64,000 bases of DNA from Bradyrhizobium diazoefficiens (GTDB lineage: Bacteria > Pseudomonadota > Alphaproteobacteria > Rhizobiales > Xanthobacteraceae). Where the stretch lies: NCBI RefSeq assembly GCF_016616885.1, contig NZ_CP067102.1:6228501-6292500 (forward strand), in the 5' to 3' direction. The translations under genes were made by a program, and so were the position numbers. Of this stretch, positions 33,916 through 43,684 are shown one piece after another. Numbering within the stretch: the stretch's first letter is position 1; each line of letters opens with the position of its first letter. The notes beneath the pieces were generated by a model that was given only the letters and a program-made list of their open reading frames with translations, did not search any database and had not been told where the DNA came from.

Positions 33916-35178
33916 ATGAGTGCCGCCGGAAATGAGCCGCTTGCCCGCCAGGCTTTGGCGTTTGTCCTGGCCGGTGGACGCGGCAGCCGGCTGCTGGAAC
34001 TGACCGACCGGCGCGCCAAGCCCGCGGTCTACTTCGGCGGCAAATCCCGCATCATCGATTTCGCGCTGTCGAACGCGGTCAACTCGGGCATCCGCCGCAT
34101 CGCGGTTGCCACCCAGTACAAGGCGCACAGCCTGATCCGGCATCTGCAGATGGGCTGGAACTTCTTCCGGCCCGAGCGCAACGAGAGCTTCGACATCCTG
34201 CCTGCGAGCCAGCGAGTCTCGGAGAACATGTGGTACGTCGGCACGGCCGATGCAATCTACCAGAACATCGACATCATCGAGTCCCACGCCTGCCGCTTCA
34301 TCGTCGTGCTCGCGGGCGACCACATCTACAAGATGGACTACGAAGTGATGCTGCGCCAGCACGTCGACAGCGGCGCCGACGTCACCGTCGGCTGCCTCGA
34401 AATGCCGCGCGCGGAATCAAGCGGCTTCGGCATCATGCATGTCGACGAGAACGGCTGGATCAAGTCGTTCCTGGAGAAGCCGAAAGATCCGCCGCCGATG
34501 CCGGGCAAGCCGGACGTCTCGCTTGCCAGCATGGGCATCTACGTCTTCGACGCGAAATTCCTGTTCGAGGAGCTCAAGCGCGACGCCGAGGACCCGCACT
34601 CGAACCACGATTTCGGCAAGGACATCATTCCCTACATCGTCAAGAATGGCCGCGCGATCGCGCATCAGTTCTCGACCTCCTGCGTGCGCTCGGGCAGCAA
34701 TCCGCGCGCCTATTGGCGTGACGCTGGCACGGTGGATGCCTATTGGGCGGCCAATATCGACCTCACCGACGTGGTGCCGGAGCTCGATCTGTTCGATCGG
34801 GCCTGGCCGATCTGGTCCTATGCGGAGATCACGCCGCCGGCAAAATTCGTTCACGACGAGGAGAGCCGGCGCGGTTCGGCGGTGAGCTCGCTGGTCTCGG
34901 GCGGTTGCATCATTTCCGGCGCCTCGCTGCGCCGCTCGCTGCTGTTCACCGGCGTGCGGATCAACTCCTACGCCAATGTCGAGAACGCCGTAATCATGCC
35001 TTACGTCAATGTCGGGCGCGGCGCGCGGCTGAAGAACGTCGTGATCGACCGCGGCGTCGAGATCCCCGAAGGCCTCGTGGTCGGCGAGGATCCCGAGCTC
35101 GACGCAAAACGCTTCCGCACCACCGAGCAGGGCATCTCGCTGATCACCCAGCCGATGATCGACGGTCTCAATACATGA
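33916..35178 (+). CDS. glgC: Glucose-1-phosphate adenylyltransferase (ADP-glucose pyrophosphorylase)
   Basis: 420 residues from ATG 33916, with GGGAGGATGAC upstream. It makes ADP-glucose from ATP and glucose-1-phosphate for glycogen synthesis. Motifs: [20 protein letters not shown] (nucleotide loop), [45 protein letters not shown] (metal Asp), and the C-terminal left-handed helix with [19 protein letters not shown]. Its stop overlaps the glgA start by 4 bases (ATGA). Confidence 0.97.
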   Translation: MSAAGNEPLARQALAFVLAGGRGSRLLELTDRRAKPAVYFGGKSRIIDFALSNAVNSGIRRIAVATQYKAHSLIRHLQMGWNFFRPERNESFDILPASQRVSENMWYVGTADAIYQNIDIIESHACRFIVVLAGDHIYKMDYEVMLRQHVDSGADVTVGCLEMPRAESSGFGIMHVDENGWIKSFLEKPKDPPPMPGKPDVSLASMGIYVFDAKFLFEELKRDAEDPHSNHDFGKDIIPYIVKNGRAIAHQFSTSCVRSGSNPRAYWRDAGTVDAYWAANIDLTDVVPELDLFDRAWPIWSYAEITPPAKFVHDEESRRGSAVSSLVSGGCIISGASLRRSLLFTGVRINSYANVENAVIMPYVNVGRGARLKNVVIDRGVEIPEGLVVGEDPELDAKRFRTTEQGISLITQPMIDGLNT

Positions 35179-36626
35179 CGCCTGTTCGCGTCCTCGCGGT
35201 CGCTTCTGAAGTCTATCCCATCGTCAAGACCGGCGGCCTCGCGGACGTCGCCGGTGCGCTGCCGATTGCGCTGAAGGCGCACGGCGTCGAGATGCGGACG
35301 CTGATGCCGGGCTATCCGCAGGTGATGCGGCTGCTCTCTGGCGCGAATGAGATCCGGCGCTGGCCGGATTATTTCGGCGGCCCCGGACGCCTGCTCGCCG
35401 GCTCGCATGACGGGCTCGACCTGTTCGTGCTCGACGTACCGCATCTCTACGCACGGCCGGGCAACCCCTACGTCACCACTGAAGGGGTCGACTGGCCGGA
35501 CAACGGCGTGCGCTTCGCGGCGCTGTCGCGCGTGGCAGCCGATATCGGCCACGGTCTCGTCGCGGCCTTCGTGCCTGACGTCGTGCATGCTCATGACTGG
35601 CAGGCCGGGCTGGCACCGGCCTATCTGCACTACGATGGCGGGGCGCGGCCCGGCACCGTCATGACCATTCACAACATGGCTTATCAAGGCAAGTTCGACC
35701 GCACGCTGGCGGGCGCGATCGGCTTGCCGCAGGACGCGTCGTTCGATGTCCACGGCCTCGAATATTTCGGCGGCATCAGTTTTTTGAAAGCCGGGCTGCG
35801 ACTGGCCGATCGCATCACCACGGTGTCGCCGACCTATGCGCAGGAGATCCAGAGCGACGAGGGCGGCATGGGGCTCGGCGGCCTGCTGCGCGAGCGCGCA
35901 AGCGTGCTGAGCGGCATCCTCAACGGCATCGACACCGAAGTCTGGAATCCGCAAACCGATGCGCACATCGCCTATCGCTTCGGCGCGCAGGACCTCACGT
36001 TTCGAGCCGCGAACAAGGCGGTGCTTCAGCAGCAATTCAATCTCGATTCCTCCGACGAAGCACCGCTGCTCGGCGTCATTAGCCGGCTGTCCTGGCAGAA
36101 GGGGCTTGACCTGCTGCTCGAGGCGATCCCGACGATCCTGGACCAGGGCATGCAGCTCGCGCTGCTCGGCAGCGGCGACCGCGATCTCCAGGATCGCTAT
36201 CAGGCCGCGGCGCGTGCCAGTCCTGGCCGGATCGGCGTCATGATCGGCTATGACGAAATACTGGCGCATCTGATGCAGGCCGGCTCGGACGCGCTCCTCG
36301 TGCCGTCACGGTTCGAACCGTGCGGGCTCACCCAGCTCTGTGCCCTGCGCTACGGCGCCGTCCCCATCGTCGCCCGTGTCGGCGGCCTCGAGGACACCAT
36401 CGTCGACATCGGCGAGACCGGACAAAATGCCACCGGATTCAAGTTCGGCCCCGTGACGGCGGACGCCCTCGCCGGCACGCTACGCAACGCGAATGCTGTC
36501 TTCCACGACAAGCCGACCTGGCGACGGCTGCAATTGAGCGGCCTTGCGACCGACGTCTCGTGGCGCCACCGCGCCGGCGAATACGCCTCGCTCTATCGCG
36601 GCCTGATGGCGTCCCGCCGCGGCTGA
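35175..36626 (+). CDS. glgA: Glycogen synthase (ADP-glucose, GT5)
   Basis: 483 residues from ATG 35175, overlapping the glgC stop by 4 bases; a much longer open frame exists upstream inside glgC but is not translated. It extends alpha-1,4-glucan chains using ADP-glucose. Motifs: the N-terminal [20 protein letters not shown] (KTGGL, ADP-glucose binding), [34 protein letters not shown] (second Rossmann domain), and [17 protein letters not shown] (catalytic Glu). GlgB, GlgP and GlgX are not in the window. Confidence 0.97.
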   Translation: MTPVRVLAVASEVYPIVKTGGLADVAGALPIALKAHGVEMRTLMPGYPQVMRLLSGANEIRRWPDYFGGPGRLLAGSHDGLDLFVLDVPHLYARPGNPYVTTEGVDWPDNGVRFAALSRVAADIGHGLVAAFVPDVVHAHDWQAGLAPAYLHYDGGARPGTVMTIHNMAYQGKFDRTLAGAIGLPQDASFDVHGLEYFGGISFLKAGLRLADRITTVSPTYAQEIQSDEGGMGLGGLLRERASVLSGILNGIDTEVWNPQTDAHIAYRFGAQDLTFRAANKAVLQQQFNLDSSDEAPLLGVISRLSWQKGLDLLLEAIPTILDQGMQLALLGSGDRDLQDRYQAAARASPGRIGVMIGYDEILAHLMQAGSDALLVPSRFEPCGLTQLCALRYGAVPIVARVGGLEDTIVDIGETGQNATGFKFGPVTADALAGTLRNANAVFHDKPTWRRLQLSGLATDVSWRHRAGEYASLYRGLMASRRG

Positions 36627-36653
36627 AATGAGAGTTGAACTCGCGGAGAGGCA

Positions 36654-36704
36654 CCCCTCATCCGGCGCTTCGCGCCACCTTCTTCCACAAACAAGGGGAG
36701 AAGG
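36654..36704. repeat. Short intergenic repeat (CATCCGGCGCTTCGCGCC type)
   Basis: CCGGCGCTTCGCGCC makes a small hairpin (36662-36676), followed by CCTTCTTCCACA...GGGGAGAAGG, which is also self-complementary. The unit is of a type dispersed in bradyrhizobial intergenic DNA. It lies between converging glgA and the dioxygenase gene and may serve as a terminator. Confidence 0.6.
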
Positions 36705-36709
36705 AAGAA

Positions 36710-37504
36710 TCAACCGCCAAACACATACGACGCCATCGCGACGCTTGCGACCTCGTCGACGAAGACGCGCTTGCCGACGTCGCTGCCCGCCGCACCGGCC
36801 GCCACCATCAGCGGCAGCAGATGGTCCTCACGCGGATGGGCGAGACGCGCGCTCGGTGCGTTCTCCCAGTCCACCAGCATCGCGTTGCGGCGCGCCGCAT
36901 CCGCGCCGATCGCCTCGTTCAGATAGGCCTCGAAATCGTAGGAGACCGGCTTCGATTCCGGGCGGCCAAAACCGCGCATGTTGTGGTAGGTCAATCCGCT
37001 GCCGACGATCAGAATCCCCTCGTCGCGAAGCGAAGCAATTGCCTGTCCGACCTTGATGTGCTCGGCCGCGTCGTAGCTCGACTTCAGCGACAGCAGCACG
37101 ATCGGCATGTCGGCATTCGGATACATCAGACCGAGCGGCACGAAGGTGCCGTGGTCAAACCCCTGATCGGCATCTTCCCGGCAATCGAAGCCAGCGCGTG
37201 CCAGCAGCGCCTTCACTTCTGCTGCGAGCGCAGGCTGACCCGGCGCGGGATATTTGATGTGGTAGGTATGCTCGGGGAAACCGTAATAGTCGTACACCAT
37301 CGGCGGATGTGCCGAGGTCGACACGGTGAAGGCGTCAGCCTCCCAATGGCCGGTGATGACGAGCACGGCCTTCGGCTTTGCTGGCAGAAGCTGCGGCAGC
37401 CGGCCGAATTCCGCGGCAGTCTTGGCATATTGCACCCGCCGGTCCTCCATGAAGGGCCAAGGGCCGCCGCCGTGGGACAGGAACAGGGTCGGAAATCGCG
37501 TCAT
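36710..37504 (-). CDS. Extradiol ring-cleavage dioxygenase, DODA/YgiD type (LigB superfamily)
   Basis: 264 residues. Metal-binding residues fit the LigB fold: the N-terminal FLSHGGGPWPF (His), VLVITGHWEADAFTV (His), DHGTFVPLGLMYP (His) and LIVGSGLTYHNMRGFG. The DODA family uses Fe(II) or Zn(II) to open catechol rings such as DOPA, and E. coli YgiD is its bacterial prototype. Native substrate is unknown here. The gene faces glgA head-on and is monocistronic. Confidence 0.9.
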   Translation of the reverse strand: MTRFPTLFLSHGGGPWPFMEDRRVQYAKTAAEFGRLPQLLPAKPKAVLVITGHWEADAFTVSTSAHPPMVYDYYGFPEHTYHIKYPAPGQPALAAEVKALLARAGFDCREDADQGFDHGTFVPLGLMYPNADMPIVLLSLKSSYDAAEHIKVGQAIASLRDEGILIVGSGLTYHNMRGFGRPESKPVSYDFEAYLNEAIGADAARRNAMLVDWENAPSARLAHPREDHLLPLMVAAGAAGSDVGKRVFVDEVASVAMASYVFGG

Positions 37505-37659
37505 GGGTGCCAGCTCGTCTCAACATGCGCGTGTACCAGTCGCGCAATCGACGGCGAGCATAGGCAAGCCGGCATGGTTAGCAAGTCGTTAACGATTTGC
37601 CGCCCACAATCCGGCGCGTGGGCCGAAGGAGTTGGCCAGGGGGACAAGCGAGACGTGAG

Positions 37660-37839
37660 ATGAAGAAGTTTGCGCTGGGGGACGTCGTCAACAGTGACAA
37701 GGGCCGCCGTGGCGTGGTTCGCGCCGCCTACAGGACGAAGGAAGGTCAGCAGTTCTACGCCGTCGAGAAGGATGGCGCGATGGACCATCTGGAGGAAGAC
37801 CGGCTGAGCCCGGCGCCGCGCGTCGAGCTCGCGGCCTAA
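37660..37839 (+). CDS. Small conserved protein (59 aa), unknown function
   Basis: From ATG 37660: MKKFALGDVVNSDKGRRGVV, then AYRTKEGQQFYAVEKDGAMD and HLEEDRLSPAPRVELAA. The pattern VxxDKGRRGVV..A.R..EGQQFYAVE looks like a small SH3-like beta barrel, as in KOW or nucleic-acid-binding adaptors. Composition is clearly protein-like. It ends 7 bases from the stop of the carboxylesterase gene (convergent). A longer reading from 37597 has no ribosome site. Confidence 0.65.
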   Translation: MKKFALGDVVNSDKGRRGVVRAAYRTKEGQQFYAVEKDGAMDHLEEDRLSPAPRVELAA

Positions 37840-37846
37840 ATCCAAC

Positions 37847-39319
37847 TCATTTTTTGCTCTCGCGCGCGAGCCGGTCCAGACGCTCCACCCAGGGGTCTTC
37901 ACCGCTCGCGATGCGATCATTGGTGATCAACAGCAGATGATCGCGGTCCGCGGCCGCATCCCAATGCGGCAGCTCTGCGCCATTGGGATCGCCGCTTTTC
38001 GCAAAGTTGATCCAGTAGGCGCGCATGCGGTTCGCGACCTCGCGATCCCGTCGCGAGAAGATGCCCGCGCCGGGCACGCCCTCCACGCCGAAGATGAACT
38101 GCAACTCGCGCCCGTTGCCTTCGTCGGGATTGCCGCGCCGTGCTTCAGGCACATAGGCAAAGCGATAGCGGAAGGTCGGCGCGCCGGTTGCGGCATGAAG
38201 CCGGGCCAGCATTCGCACCGGCTCGGAGAACACCTTGTCGGTGTAGAATCTGGCCGCCACGTCGGATGGCCTCGCGGCATCAGGATAGAGCTTGCGCAAC
38301 TCGCCGGTGCTCTCGCCCGAGAATGACATCGTCTCCTTGACCTCCAGCTCGCTGTCGAAGCGGGTCTCGTCGTCGTTCGAGCCGATGATGAGGGGAATGC
38401 GGCTTTCATGTCCCGCGGCAAATCCCGCGGCGATGTCTTCCGTCACCAGGTCTCCATCCATCGCCGGCGTAAAGCTGCGCGGCGATCTGCCCAGCAGACG
38501 CTTTTCTGCGGCGAGAAGACGCGCCGGTGCGACGACGCGCAAATCCGCATCTTGCCCAAGTGCGGCGGCAAACTGCCGGCCTGTGGCCTGAGCCTCCTGC
38601 GACGACGGCAGGCGCACGCGGCCGGGCACCGATTGCAGGATGGCTTTCTGGAAAAGATCGCGGGATTGGGCGCACAGCATCAGCAGCGCGATCGACGTTG
38701 CGCCGGCACCGTTGCCGAACAGCGTGACGTTGTTCGCATCGCCGCCGAAGGCCGCGATATTGACGTGCACCCATCGCAGCGCCGTGATCTGGTCCATCAG
38801 GCCGAAATTGCCGGAGGTATCTTCCGCCAGAGCGGGATGCGTGAGCCAGCCGAGTGCACCCAAGCGATAATTCACCGTCACGATGATGAGCCCGGCCTGC
38901 GCGAGCCTTGCACCATCGAACAACGGATCATTGGCGGTGCCAGTGACATATCCGCCGCCATGGATGAACACCATCACCGGCAGCGGCCCGTCGACGCCGA
39001 AGGGACGAAACACGTTGAGCGTGAGGCAATCCTCGCGCGCGGCCGGCAGCGATGGCTGGAGGCAGGGCGCGCCATAGTCGTAGGCCGTGCTCATCTCCGA
39101 ACTCTCGGGCAAAGCCTGCGGCGGACGCCAGCGCAGGCTGCCGACCGGCGGCGCTGCATAAGCGAGCCCCTTGAAGGAGGCAATCTCGCCTTCGACGGCG
39201 CCGAGCATCTGACCTTCGCGCGTCAACGCAAACGGAAACTGGCCGACCCCCTGCGCGACGGCAGCACCGGCGCAGCAAAGAAATGAAGAGGCCGCAACGA
39301 GCGTAAACAGCCACCGCAT
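37847..39319 (-). CDS. Type-B carboxylesterase homologue lacking catalytic Ser and His (probable pseudoenzyme)
   Basis: 490 residues with a signal peptide ending AVAQ, so periplasmic. The fold is plainly type-B carboxylesterase: MVFIHGGGYVTGTAND (oxyanion HGGG), IIVTVNYRLGALGWLTHP, SGNFGLMDQITALRWVHVNI, and IIGSNDDETRF with the triad Glu at about 318. But the nucleophile elbow, normally GESAG, reads GNGAG (residues 202-206), so the serine at position 204 is Gly (codon at 38708-38710). Where family members have the triad His (HGxEL), this has GNGREL (Asn 402). It probably cannot hydrolyse esters and may bind a ligand instead. Confidence 0.82.
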   Translation of the reverse strand: MRWLFTLVAASSFLCCAGAAVAQGVGQFPFALTREGQMLGAVEGEIASFKGLAYAAPPVGSLRWRPPQALPESSEMSTAYDYGAPCLQPSLPAAREDCLTLNVFRPFGVDGPLPVMVFIHGGGYVTGTANDPLFDGARLAQAGLIIVTVNYRLGALGWLTHPALAEDTSGNFGLMDQITALRWVHVNIAAFGGDANNVTLFGNGAGATSIALLMLCAQSRDLFQKAILQSVPGRVRLPSSQEAQATGRQFAAALGQDADLRVVAPARLLAAEKRLLGRSPRSFTPAMDGDLVTEDIAAGFAAGHESRIPLIIGSNDDETRFDSELEVKETMSFSGESTGELRKLYPDAARPSDVAARFYTDKVFSEPVRMLARLHAATGAPTFRYRFAYVPEARRGNPDEGNGRELQFIFGVEGVPGAGIFSRRDREVANRMRAYWINFAKSGDPNGAELPHWDAAADRDHLLLITNDRIASGEDPWVERLDRLARESKK

Positions 39320-39397
39320 CTTGGAGTCTCGAGCTGCCGAAAGGTTCCCGGCAGGTTACGTCCGTGCCCCGCGGCGAGGCAAGCGCTGTGGCGGCAG

Positions 39398-39607
39398 CTA
39401 GCCGCCCTTGGCAAAAATCTCCGCCAGCGCACGTCGCGCGACGATGCCGAGCTCGCCGAGCGTGGAGTGGCCGGATTGCGCCGCCTCGATCAGGCGCTCG
39501 GCAATGAACCTGCGGCTGTCGTGATCGCCGCCATGCGGCAATTGACGGCACGTCTCCTCCAGGACGACGTCCATGTTGGCTTTGGTTCGCTCGCTCAACT
39601 CTGTCAT
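39398..39607 (-). CDS. Small conserved protein (69 aa), unknown function
   Basis: From ATG 39607 (AGGGCG upstream): MTELSERTKANMDVVLEETC, RQLPHGGDHDSRRFIAERLI and EAAQSGHSTLGELGIVARRA LAEI. Predicted mostly helical, with a His/Asp-containing loop. This layout matches small uncharacterised proteins I recall in bradyrhizobia. It precedes the carboxylesterase homologue on the same strand (gap 78 bases). Confidence 0.65.
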   Translation of the reverse strand: MTELSERTKANMDVVLEETCRQLPHGGDHDSRRFIAERLIEAAQSGHSTLGELGIVARRALAEIFAKGG

Positions 39608-39833
39608 GACGCCCTGGGTACGCGTGGCTTGTAGCCGCAAGCATACACAGGCGGGTCAGGCATGATTAGCCCGGGCAATCACGGCCATTGTGCATCGCGA
39701 TGCGTGCATTGGAGCGGGGTTCGCGCCGCCCCGATGACACCGCAAGCGACTACCGAAGATTGCACTTGCTCTAATGACAAGCCGAGCCTGCAGGACTAGC
39801 CTGCCGGCAAAACAAAATGCTCGGAGGAATACC

Positions 39834-42047
39834 ATGCCTGACGCAATGGTCGCCGCACGTGAGTCCAAAGCGGCCAGTGGAACCGTCCAACAGGTCGACG
39901 TCGCCGTGGTCGGCGCCGGATTTGCCGGCCTCTATCTGCTGCATCGCCTGCGCAAGGCCGGCCTCTCGGTCGTCGGTCTCGACGAAGCCGGCGACGTCGG
40001 TGGCACCTGGTACTGGAACCGCTATCCCGGTGCGCGCTGCGATATCCAGACCATCGACTACAGCTACACATTTGATCCAGAACTCGACAAGGCCTGGACC
40101 TGGTCGGAGAAATACGCGACCCAGCCGGAGATCCTGCGTTACCTCGGCTTCGTCGCGGATCGCTATGATCTCAGGCGCGACATTCGCTTCAAGACCAAGG
40201 TCACCGAAGCCAGATGGGACGAGGCGACCGAGCACTGGCAGCTCACCACGGGCAATGGCGCGCCAGTCTCCTGCCGCCATTACATCATGGCCACCGGCTG
40301 CCTCTCCGCGCCAAAACCGCCGGAGATCGACGGTGTCAAGGACTTCAAGGGCGAGATCTATTTCACCGGACGCTGGCCGCATGACGGCGTCAATCTCGCC
40401 GGAAAACGCGTCGCCGTGATCGGTACCGGTTCGTCGGCCGTCCAGTCGATCCCGCTGATCGCCGAGCAGGCCGCGCACCTGACCGTATTCCAGCGCACGC
40501 CGAATTTCGCGCTGCCTGCGCATAACGGCCCTTCGCCGGCCGATCGCAGGGACCTGTTCCAGAGCGACCGCGCGGCCTATCGCGAGCAGGCGCGTCGGTC
40601 GATGACCGGCGTCCCCTATCCGCAGCAGACCGTGGTGAGCTGGCAGCTCACCGACGCCGAGCGTCGCGAGCGGTTCGAACGCGCCTGGGCCGCAGGCGAT
40701 CTCGTCCACATCCTGACTCAGCTCTGGGCCGATCAGGGCGTCGATCTCGACGGCAACAACATCGTCTCGGACCTGATCCGCGAAAAAATCCGCGCCGCAG
40801 TGAAGGATCCGGAAACGGCCGCGGCACTCACACCGCACGACCATCCGTTCGGTGCCAAGCGTCCCTGCCTCGATACCAACTACTACGCGACCTACAACCG
40901 GCCGAACGTCACGCTGGTCAATCTGCGCCAGGAGCCGATCAAGGCGATCACCGAAAGCGGCATCACCACCGGCAAACGCAACGTCGATGTCGACATCATC
41001 GTGTTCGCGACCGGCTTCGACGCCATGACCGGCGCGATCCGCGCCGTGCATCCGATCACAGGGCGCAACGGCAAATCGCTCAGCGATGTCTGGGCGCAGG
41101 GGCCGCAGAGCTATCTCGGCCTCACGGTCGAGGGCTTCCCGAACTTCTTCATGATCACCGGACCCGGCAGCCCGTCGGTGCTGTCGAACATGGCGGTGTC
41201 GATCGAGCAGCATGTCGACTGGGTCGTCGATCGGCTCAAAGCGCTGCGCGACGCCGGCTTCACCACGATCGAGCCGACCGAGACGGCGCAGGCCGGCTGG
41301 GGCCGCCACATGGCCGACTGCTCGATGGTGACGCTGCACCGGCTCGCGAACACCTGGTACACGGGCGCCAACGTGCCCGGCAAGGTGCAGGGCCTGATGC
41401 CCTACACTGGCGGCGTCGGTCCCTATCGCAGCATCTGCGACGAGGTCACGAGCCGCGGCATGCTCGGCTTCAAGCTCACCGGCCCCAACGTCGCCGCGCA
41501 ATGCAATGACGGCGAGGTGGTGCGGCTGCAGCCGGACGTGCGGCTGGTGCTGAACCTGCTGGCGTCGCTGAACCTGCCGCCGATCGAGTCGATGGGCGCG
41601 ATCGGCGCGCGCGCCTTCGTCAACGAGTTCAACAAGGGTCGCCCCGCGGGGACGGCTGATCGGCGACATCGTCGACGGCACCCTGCCCGGCGCGGATGGC
41701 CCGCTGCCTTACCGCGTCTACAAGCCGGCCACACCGGGCCCGCATCAGGTCGTGGTCTATTTCCACGGCGGCGGCTGGGTGCTCGGCGACGAGCAGTCGG
41801 ACGAGCCGTTCTGCCGCGACATGGTGCGGCGAACCGGCATGACCTTTGTCAGCGTCGGCTATCGCCACGCGCCGGAGCATCGTTTTCCCACGGCGGCCGA
41901 GGACGGCTATGCAGCGACGCGCTGGATCGCCGAGCATCTGGCCGAGCTCGGCGGCAAGCCGGGTCCCGTGCTGGTCGCAGGCTGGAGCGCCGGCGGCAAC
42001 ATCGCCGCCATCACCTGCCAGCTCGCGCGCGACCGCGGCGGGCCTGA
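39834..42047 (+). CDS. Baeyer-Villiger-type flavin monooxygenase, 5' part of a frameshifted monooxygenase-esterase fusion
   Basis: ATG 39834 behind GGAGGAA. Residues 1-about 600 are a class-B flavin monooxygenase: FAD fold [20 protein letters not shown], the BVMO signature-like [18 protein letters not shown] region, NADPH fold [20 protein letters not shown], and [11 protein letters not shown]. BVMOs insert oxygen next to a ketone to give an ester or lactone. From about residue 606 (after FNKGRPAG) the frame turns Arg-rich nonsense and stops at 42047. Removing one G from the GGGG at 41648-41651 continues the frame into the alpha/beta-hydrolase at 41752-42519, so the native product was probably one BVMO-esterase protein of about 895 residues. 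Confidence 0.8.
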   Translation: MPDAMVAARESKAASGTVQQVDVAVVGAGFAGLYLLHRLRKAGLSVVGLDEAGDVGGTWYWNRYPGARCDIQTIDYSYTFDPELDKAWTWSEKYATQPEILRYLGFVADRYDLRRDIRFKTKVTEARWDEATEHWQLTTGNGAPVSCRHYIMATGCLSAPKPPEIDGVKDFKGEIYFTGRWPHDGVNLAGKRVAVIGTGSSAVQSIPLIAEQAAHLTVFQRTPNFALPAHNGPSPADRRDLFQSDRAAYREQARRSMTGVPYPQQTVVSWQLTDAERRERFERAWAAGDLVHILTQLWADQGVDLDGNNIVSDLIREKIRAAVKDPETAAALTPHDHPFGAKRPCLDTNYYATYNRPNVTLVNLRQEPIKAITESGITTGKRNVDVDIIVFATGFDAMTGAIRAVHPITGRNGKSLSDVWAQGPQSYLGLTVEGFPNFFMITGPGSPSVLSNMAVSIEQHVDWVVDRLKALRDAGFTTIEPTETAQAGWGRHMADCSMVTLHRLANTWYTGANVPGKVQGLMPYTGGVGPYRSICDEVTSRGMLGFKLTGPNVAAQCNDGEVVRLQPDVRLVLNLLASLNLPPIESMGAIGARAFVNEFNKGRPAGTADRRHRRRHPARRGWPAALPRLQAGHTGPASGRGLFPRRRLGARRRAVGRAVLPRHGAANRHDLCQRRLSPRAGASFSHGGRGRLCSDALDRRASGRARRQAGSRAGRRLERRRQHRRHHLPARARPRRA

Positions 42048-42519
42048 CATCGCCGGCCAGCTGCTGGTGTGTCCGGTCACCGACTGCACCTTCGATCGTC
42101 CCTCCTACAACGACAATGCGATCGGCTACTTCCTGACGCGCTCGCTGATGTACTGGTTCTGGGACCTCTATTGCGCACCGGCCGACCGCACCGATCCGCG
42201 CGTGTCGCCACTGCGCGGCAAGGTCGCCGGTCTGCCGCCGGCCTACGTGGTGACCTGCGAGTTCGATCCATTGCGCGACGAAGGCATCGCCTATGCCGAG
42301 GCAATGGCGGCCGCCGGCGTCCCGGTCGAGCAGCTTAGGGCGCGCGGCCATTTCCACTCGTCCTTTGCGATGGTCGATGTGGTGATCACCGGCGTCCAGG
42401 GCCGAATGCAGATGGCGCAAGCCCTGCGGCGCTTCGCCGGGCTTCCGGTCAGCCGCGACGACGACATCAGTCACGGCCAGGCGAGCCCAGCGCACAGAAT
42501 CGCAGCCGCCGCGAGTTAA
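41752..42519 (+). CDS. Alpha/beta-hydrolase (HSL/esterase), 3' part of the frameshifted fusion
   Basis: 255 residues as read from GTG 41752, but the homologous frame extends upstream to the shift at about 41650 ([20 protein letters not shown] then RVYKPATP). Hormone-sensitive-lipase-type motifs: [15 protein letters not shown] (oxyanion HGGG), [30 protein letters not shown] (nucleophile Ser in GWSAG), [17 protein letters not shown] (acid) and [10 protein letters not shown] (His). All triad residues are present. Paired with a BVMO it would hydrolyse the ester or lactone product. There is no ribosome site before 41752, so independent translation is doubtful. Confidence 0.75.
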   Translation: MVYFHGGGWVLGDEQSDEPFCRDMVRRTGMTFVSVGYRHAPEHRFPTAAEDGYAATRWIAEHLAELGGKPGPVLVAGWSAGGNIAAITCQLARDRGGPDIAGQLLVCPVTDCTFDRPSYNDNAIGYFLTRSLMYWFWDLYCAPADRTDPRVSPLRGKVAGLPPAYVVTCEFDPLRDEGIAYAEAMAAAGVPVEQLRARGHFHSSFAMVDVVITGVQGRMQMAQALRRFAGLPVSRDDDISHGQASPAHRIAAAAS

Positions 42520-42650
42520 GACGCCCATCGGCGGGGAACCTTTTCCCGGCCGCCGCATTATCGGCACGTGGCATTGAGATGTAGCGATGGGTAATGGACC
42601 CTGGCACGCGAGGTTGCGTGCTGGGGTTCTCTTTGCGTGAGGCGGGGACA

Positions 42651-42923
42651 ATGGGTGGCGTATCAGTTGAGTCAAAGGTCGATTTCGGCGCGCTCGCCGC
42701 GCTGCATAAATGGCCCTCGCTCGGAAACCAGCGCCGGCCGGGCCGCGCATCCTATCAGGTGAGCGAAGGCACGCTGGACGAGTGCATCTCCGCCTTCATG
42801 GCGAAGCCGGCGCCGACCCGGCATCTCTATGACATCCACACGGCGCCGCAGCCGCCGCTGGTGACGGACATCCTCTCGCCAGAGCACGTGCTCGAGCTGT
42901 CGCGGCTGAGAGAGTTTCTCTGA
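42651..42923 (+). CDS. Small conserved hypothetical protein (90 aa)
   Basis: From ATG 42651 with GGCGGGGA upstream: GGVSVESKVDFGALAALHKW then PSLGNQRRPGRASYQVSEGT, and a C-terminal helix ILSPEHVLELSRLREFL. No signal peptide, membrane helix or recognised domain. The real-looking ribosome site and composition support it. A longer reading from 42594 is not credible. It follows the monooxygenase-esterase locus on the same strand with a 131-base gap. Confidence 0.6.
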   Translation: MGGVSVESKVDFGALAALHKWPSLGNQRRPGRASYQVSEGTLDECISAFMAKPAPTRHLYDIHTAPQPPLVTDILSPEHVLELSRLREFL

Positions 42924-43061
42924 GTGCATCTGCGCATAGGCGAACACCGCCGCCACCCGCGTACGACAAACGTCTTACCTGCGCCTTTTGATTTGCGCAG
43001 GAACCTTCTTCCGGTTTTTCCCGTTAACAGGGATCGGAAAGCCAAGGCGTGAGACGCTCAC

Positions 43062-43367
43062 ATGCTTGAAGCTGGCGTACCATCCCCGGTCGTGCCCTAT
43101 GGCGCAGACCAAACAATGTTCGTGGTGATCGATCGCCGCGACGAGGCAACTGAAATTCGCGTCGAGCGAAGCGACCTCGACACCGCGATCAACGAGCTCG
43201 TCGCCGGCTACTTCAACGACCCCATCAAGGTGATCTCGTTCAACACGCTCGAACACTGGATGAAGGATATCTCGACCGACGTTGCCGATGAAATCCAGGC
43301 ACGCTGCGACATCGATGGCGTGACGCTCCCCGACTATCTCAGCGATTTCGTCGAGAGCCATAGCTGA
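43062..43367 (+). CDS. Small conserved hypothetical protein (101 aa)
   Basis: From ATG 43062: a compact acidic protein with VVIDRRDEATEIRVERSDLD, TAINELVAGYFNDPIKVISF and EIQARCDIDGVTLPDYLSDF. Predicted alpha/beta, cytoplasmic. No family recognised. Codon use matches neighbouring genes. Monocistronic, followed by a convergent tiny ORF. Confidence 0.7.
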   Translation: MLEAGVPSPVVPYGADQTMFVVIDRRDEATEIRVERSDLDTAINELVAGYFNDPIKVISFNTLEHWMKDISTDVADEIQARCDIDGVTLPDYLSDFVESHS

Positions 43368-43430
43368 GCGCATTGTCATCGCGACAAGCTATAAAGCCCA
43401 GGCAAAAAGAGCGCTCTGAATCCAACGGCG

Positions 43431-43583
43431 TCAGGCGCGCCGGCGGCCGGCGATGACCTCGATCTCGCGGCGGCGTTCGCCGGCGAAGGTCAGGAGCTTT
43501 TCGATCGTCAGCGTATCCGTGATCCGTTTGGCAAGTCGCTCGGCGCGCGCCGCCTGATCTTCGAGATACTGGATCGTGGTCAA
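43431..43583 (-). CDS. Tiny conserved protein (50 aa), TTG start
   Basis: TTG at 43581-43583 lies 7 bases after GGGGGAGAC, a strong ribosome site. The frame encodes 50 residues: TTIQYLEDQAARAERLAKRI, TDTLTIEKLLTFAGERRREI and EVIAGRRRA. Entirely helical with heptad-like hydrophobics, ending basic. I recall similar small proteins in bradyrhizobia. Function unknown; the charged coiled-coil character suggests oligomerisation or nucleic-acid contact. Confidence 0.7.
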   Translation of the reverse strand: MTTIQYLEDQAARAERLAKRITDTLTIEKLLTFAGERRREIEVIAGRRRA

Positions 43584-43684
43584 GCGCCGTCTCCCCCAAA
43601 GCCCCGAATTGCCGGGTACCCATGGTGCGCGAGAGCAGCTAACAGCCGGTTAAACACGGCGTGTCGATGTCGATGAACAGCGGC

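Noticed and set aside
39771..41681. 636-codon minus-strand frame opposite the monooxygenase
   Set aside because: Shadow frame with no recognisable motif; the plus strand has FAD and NADPH motifs in order.
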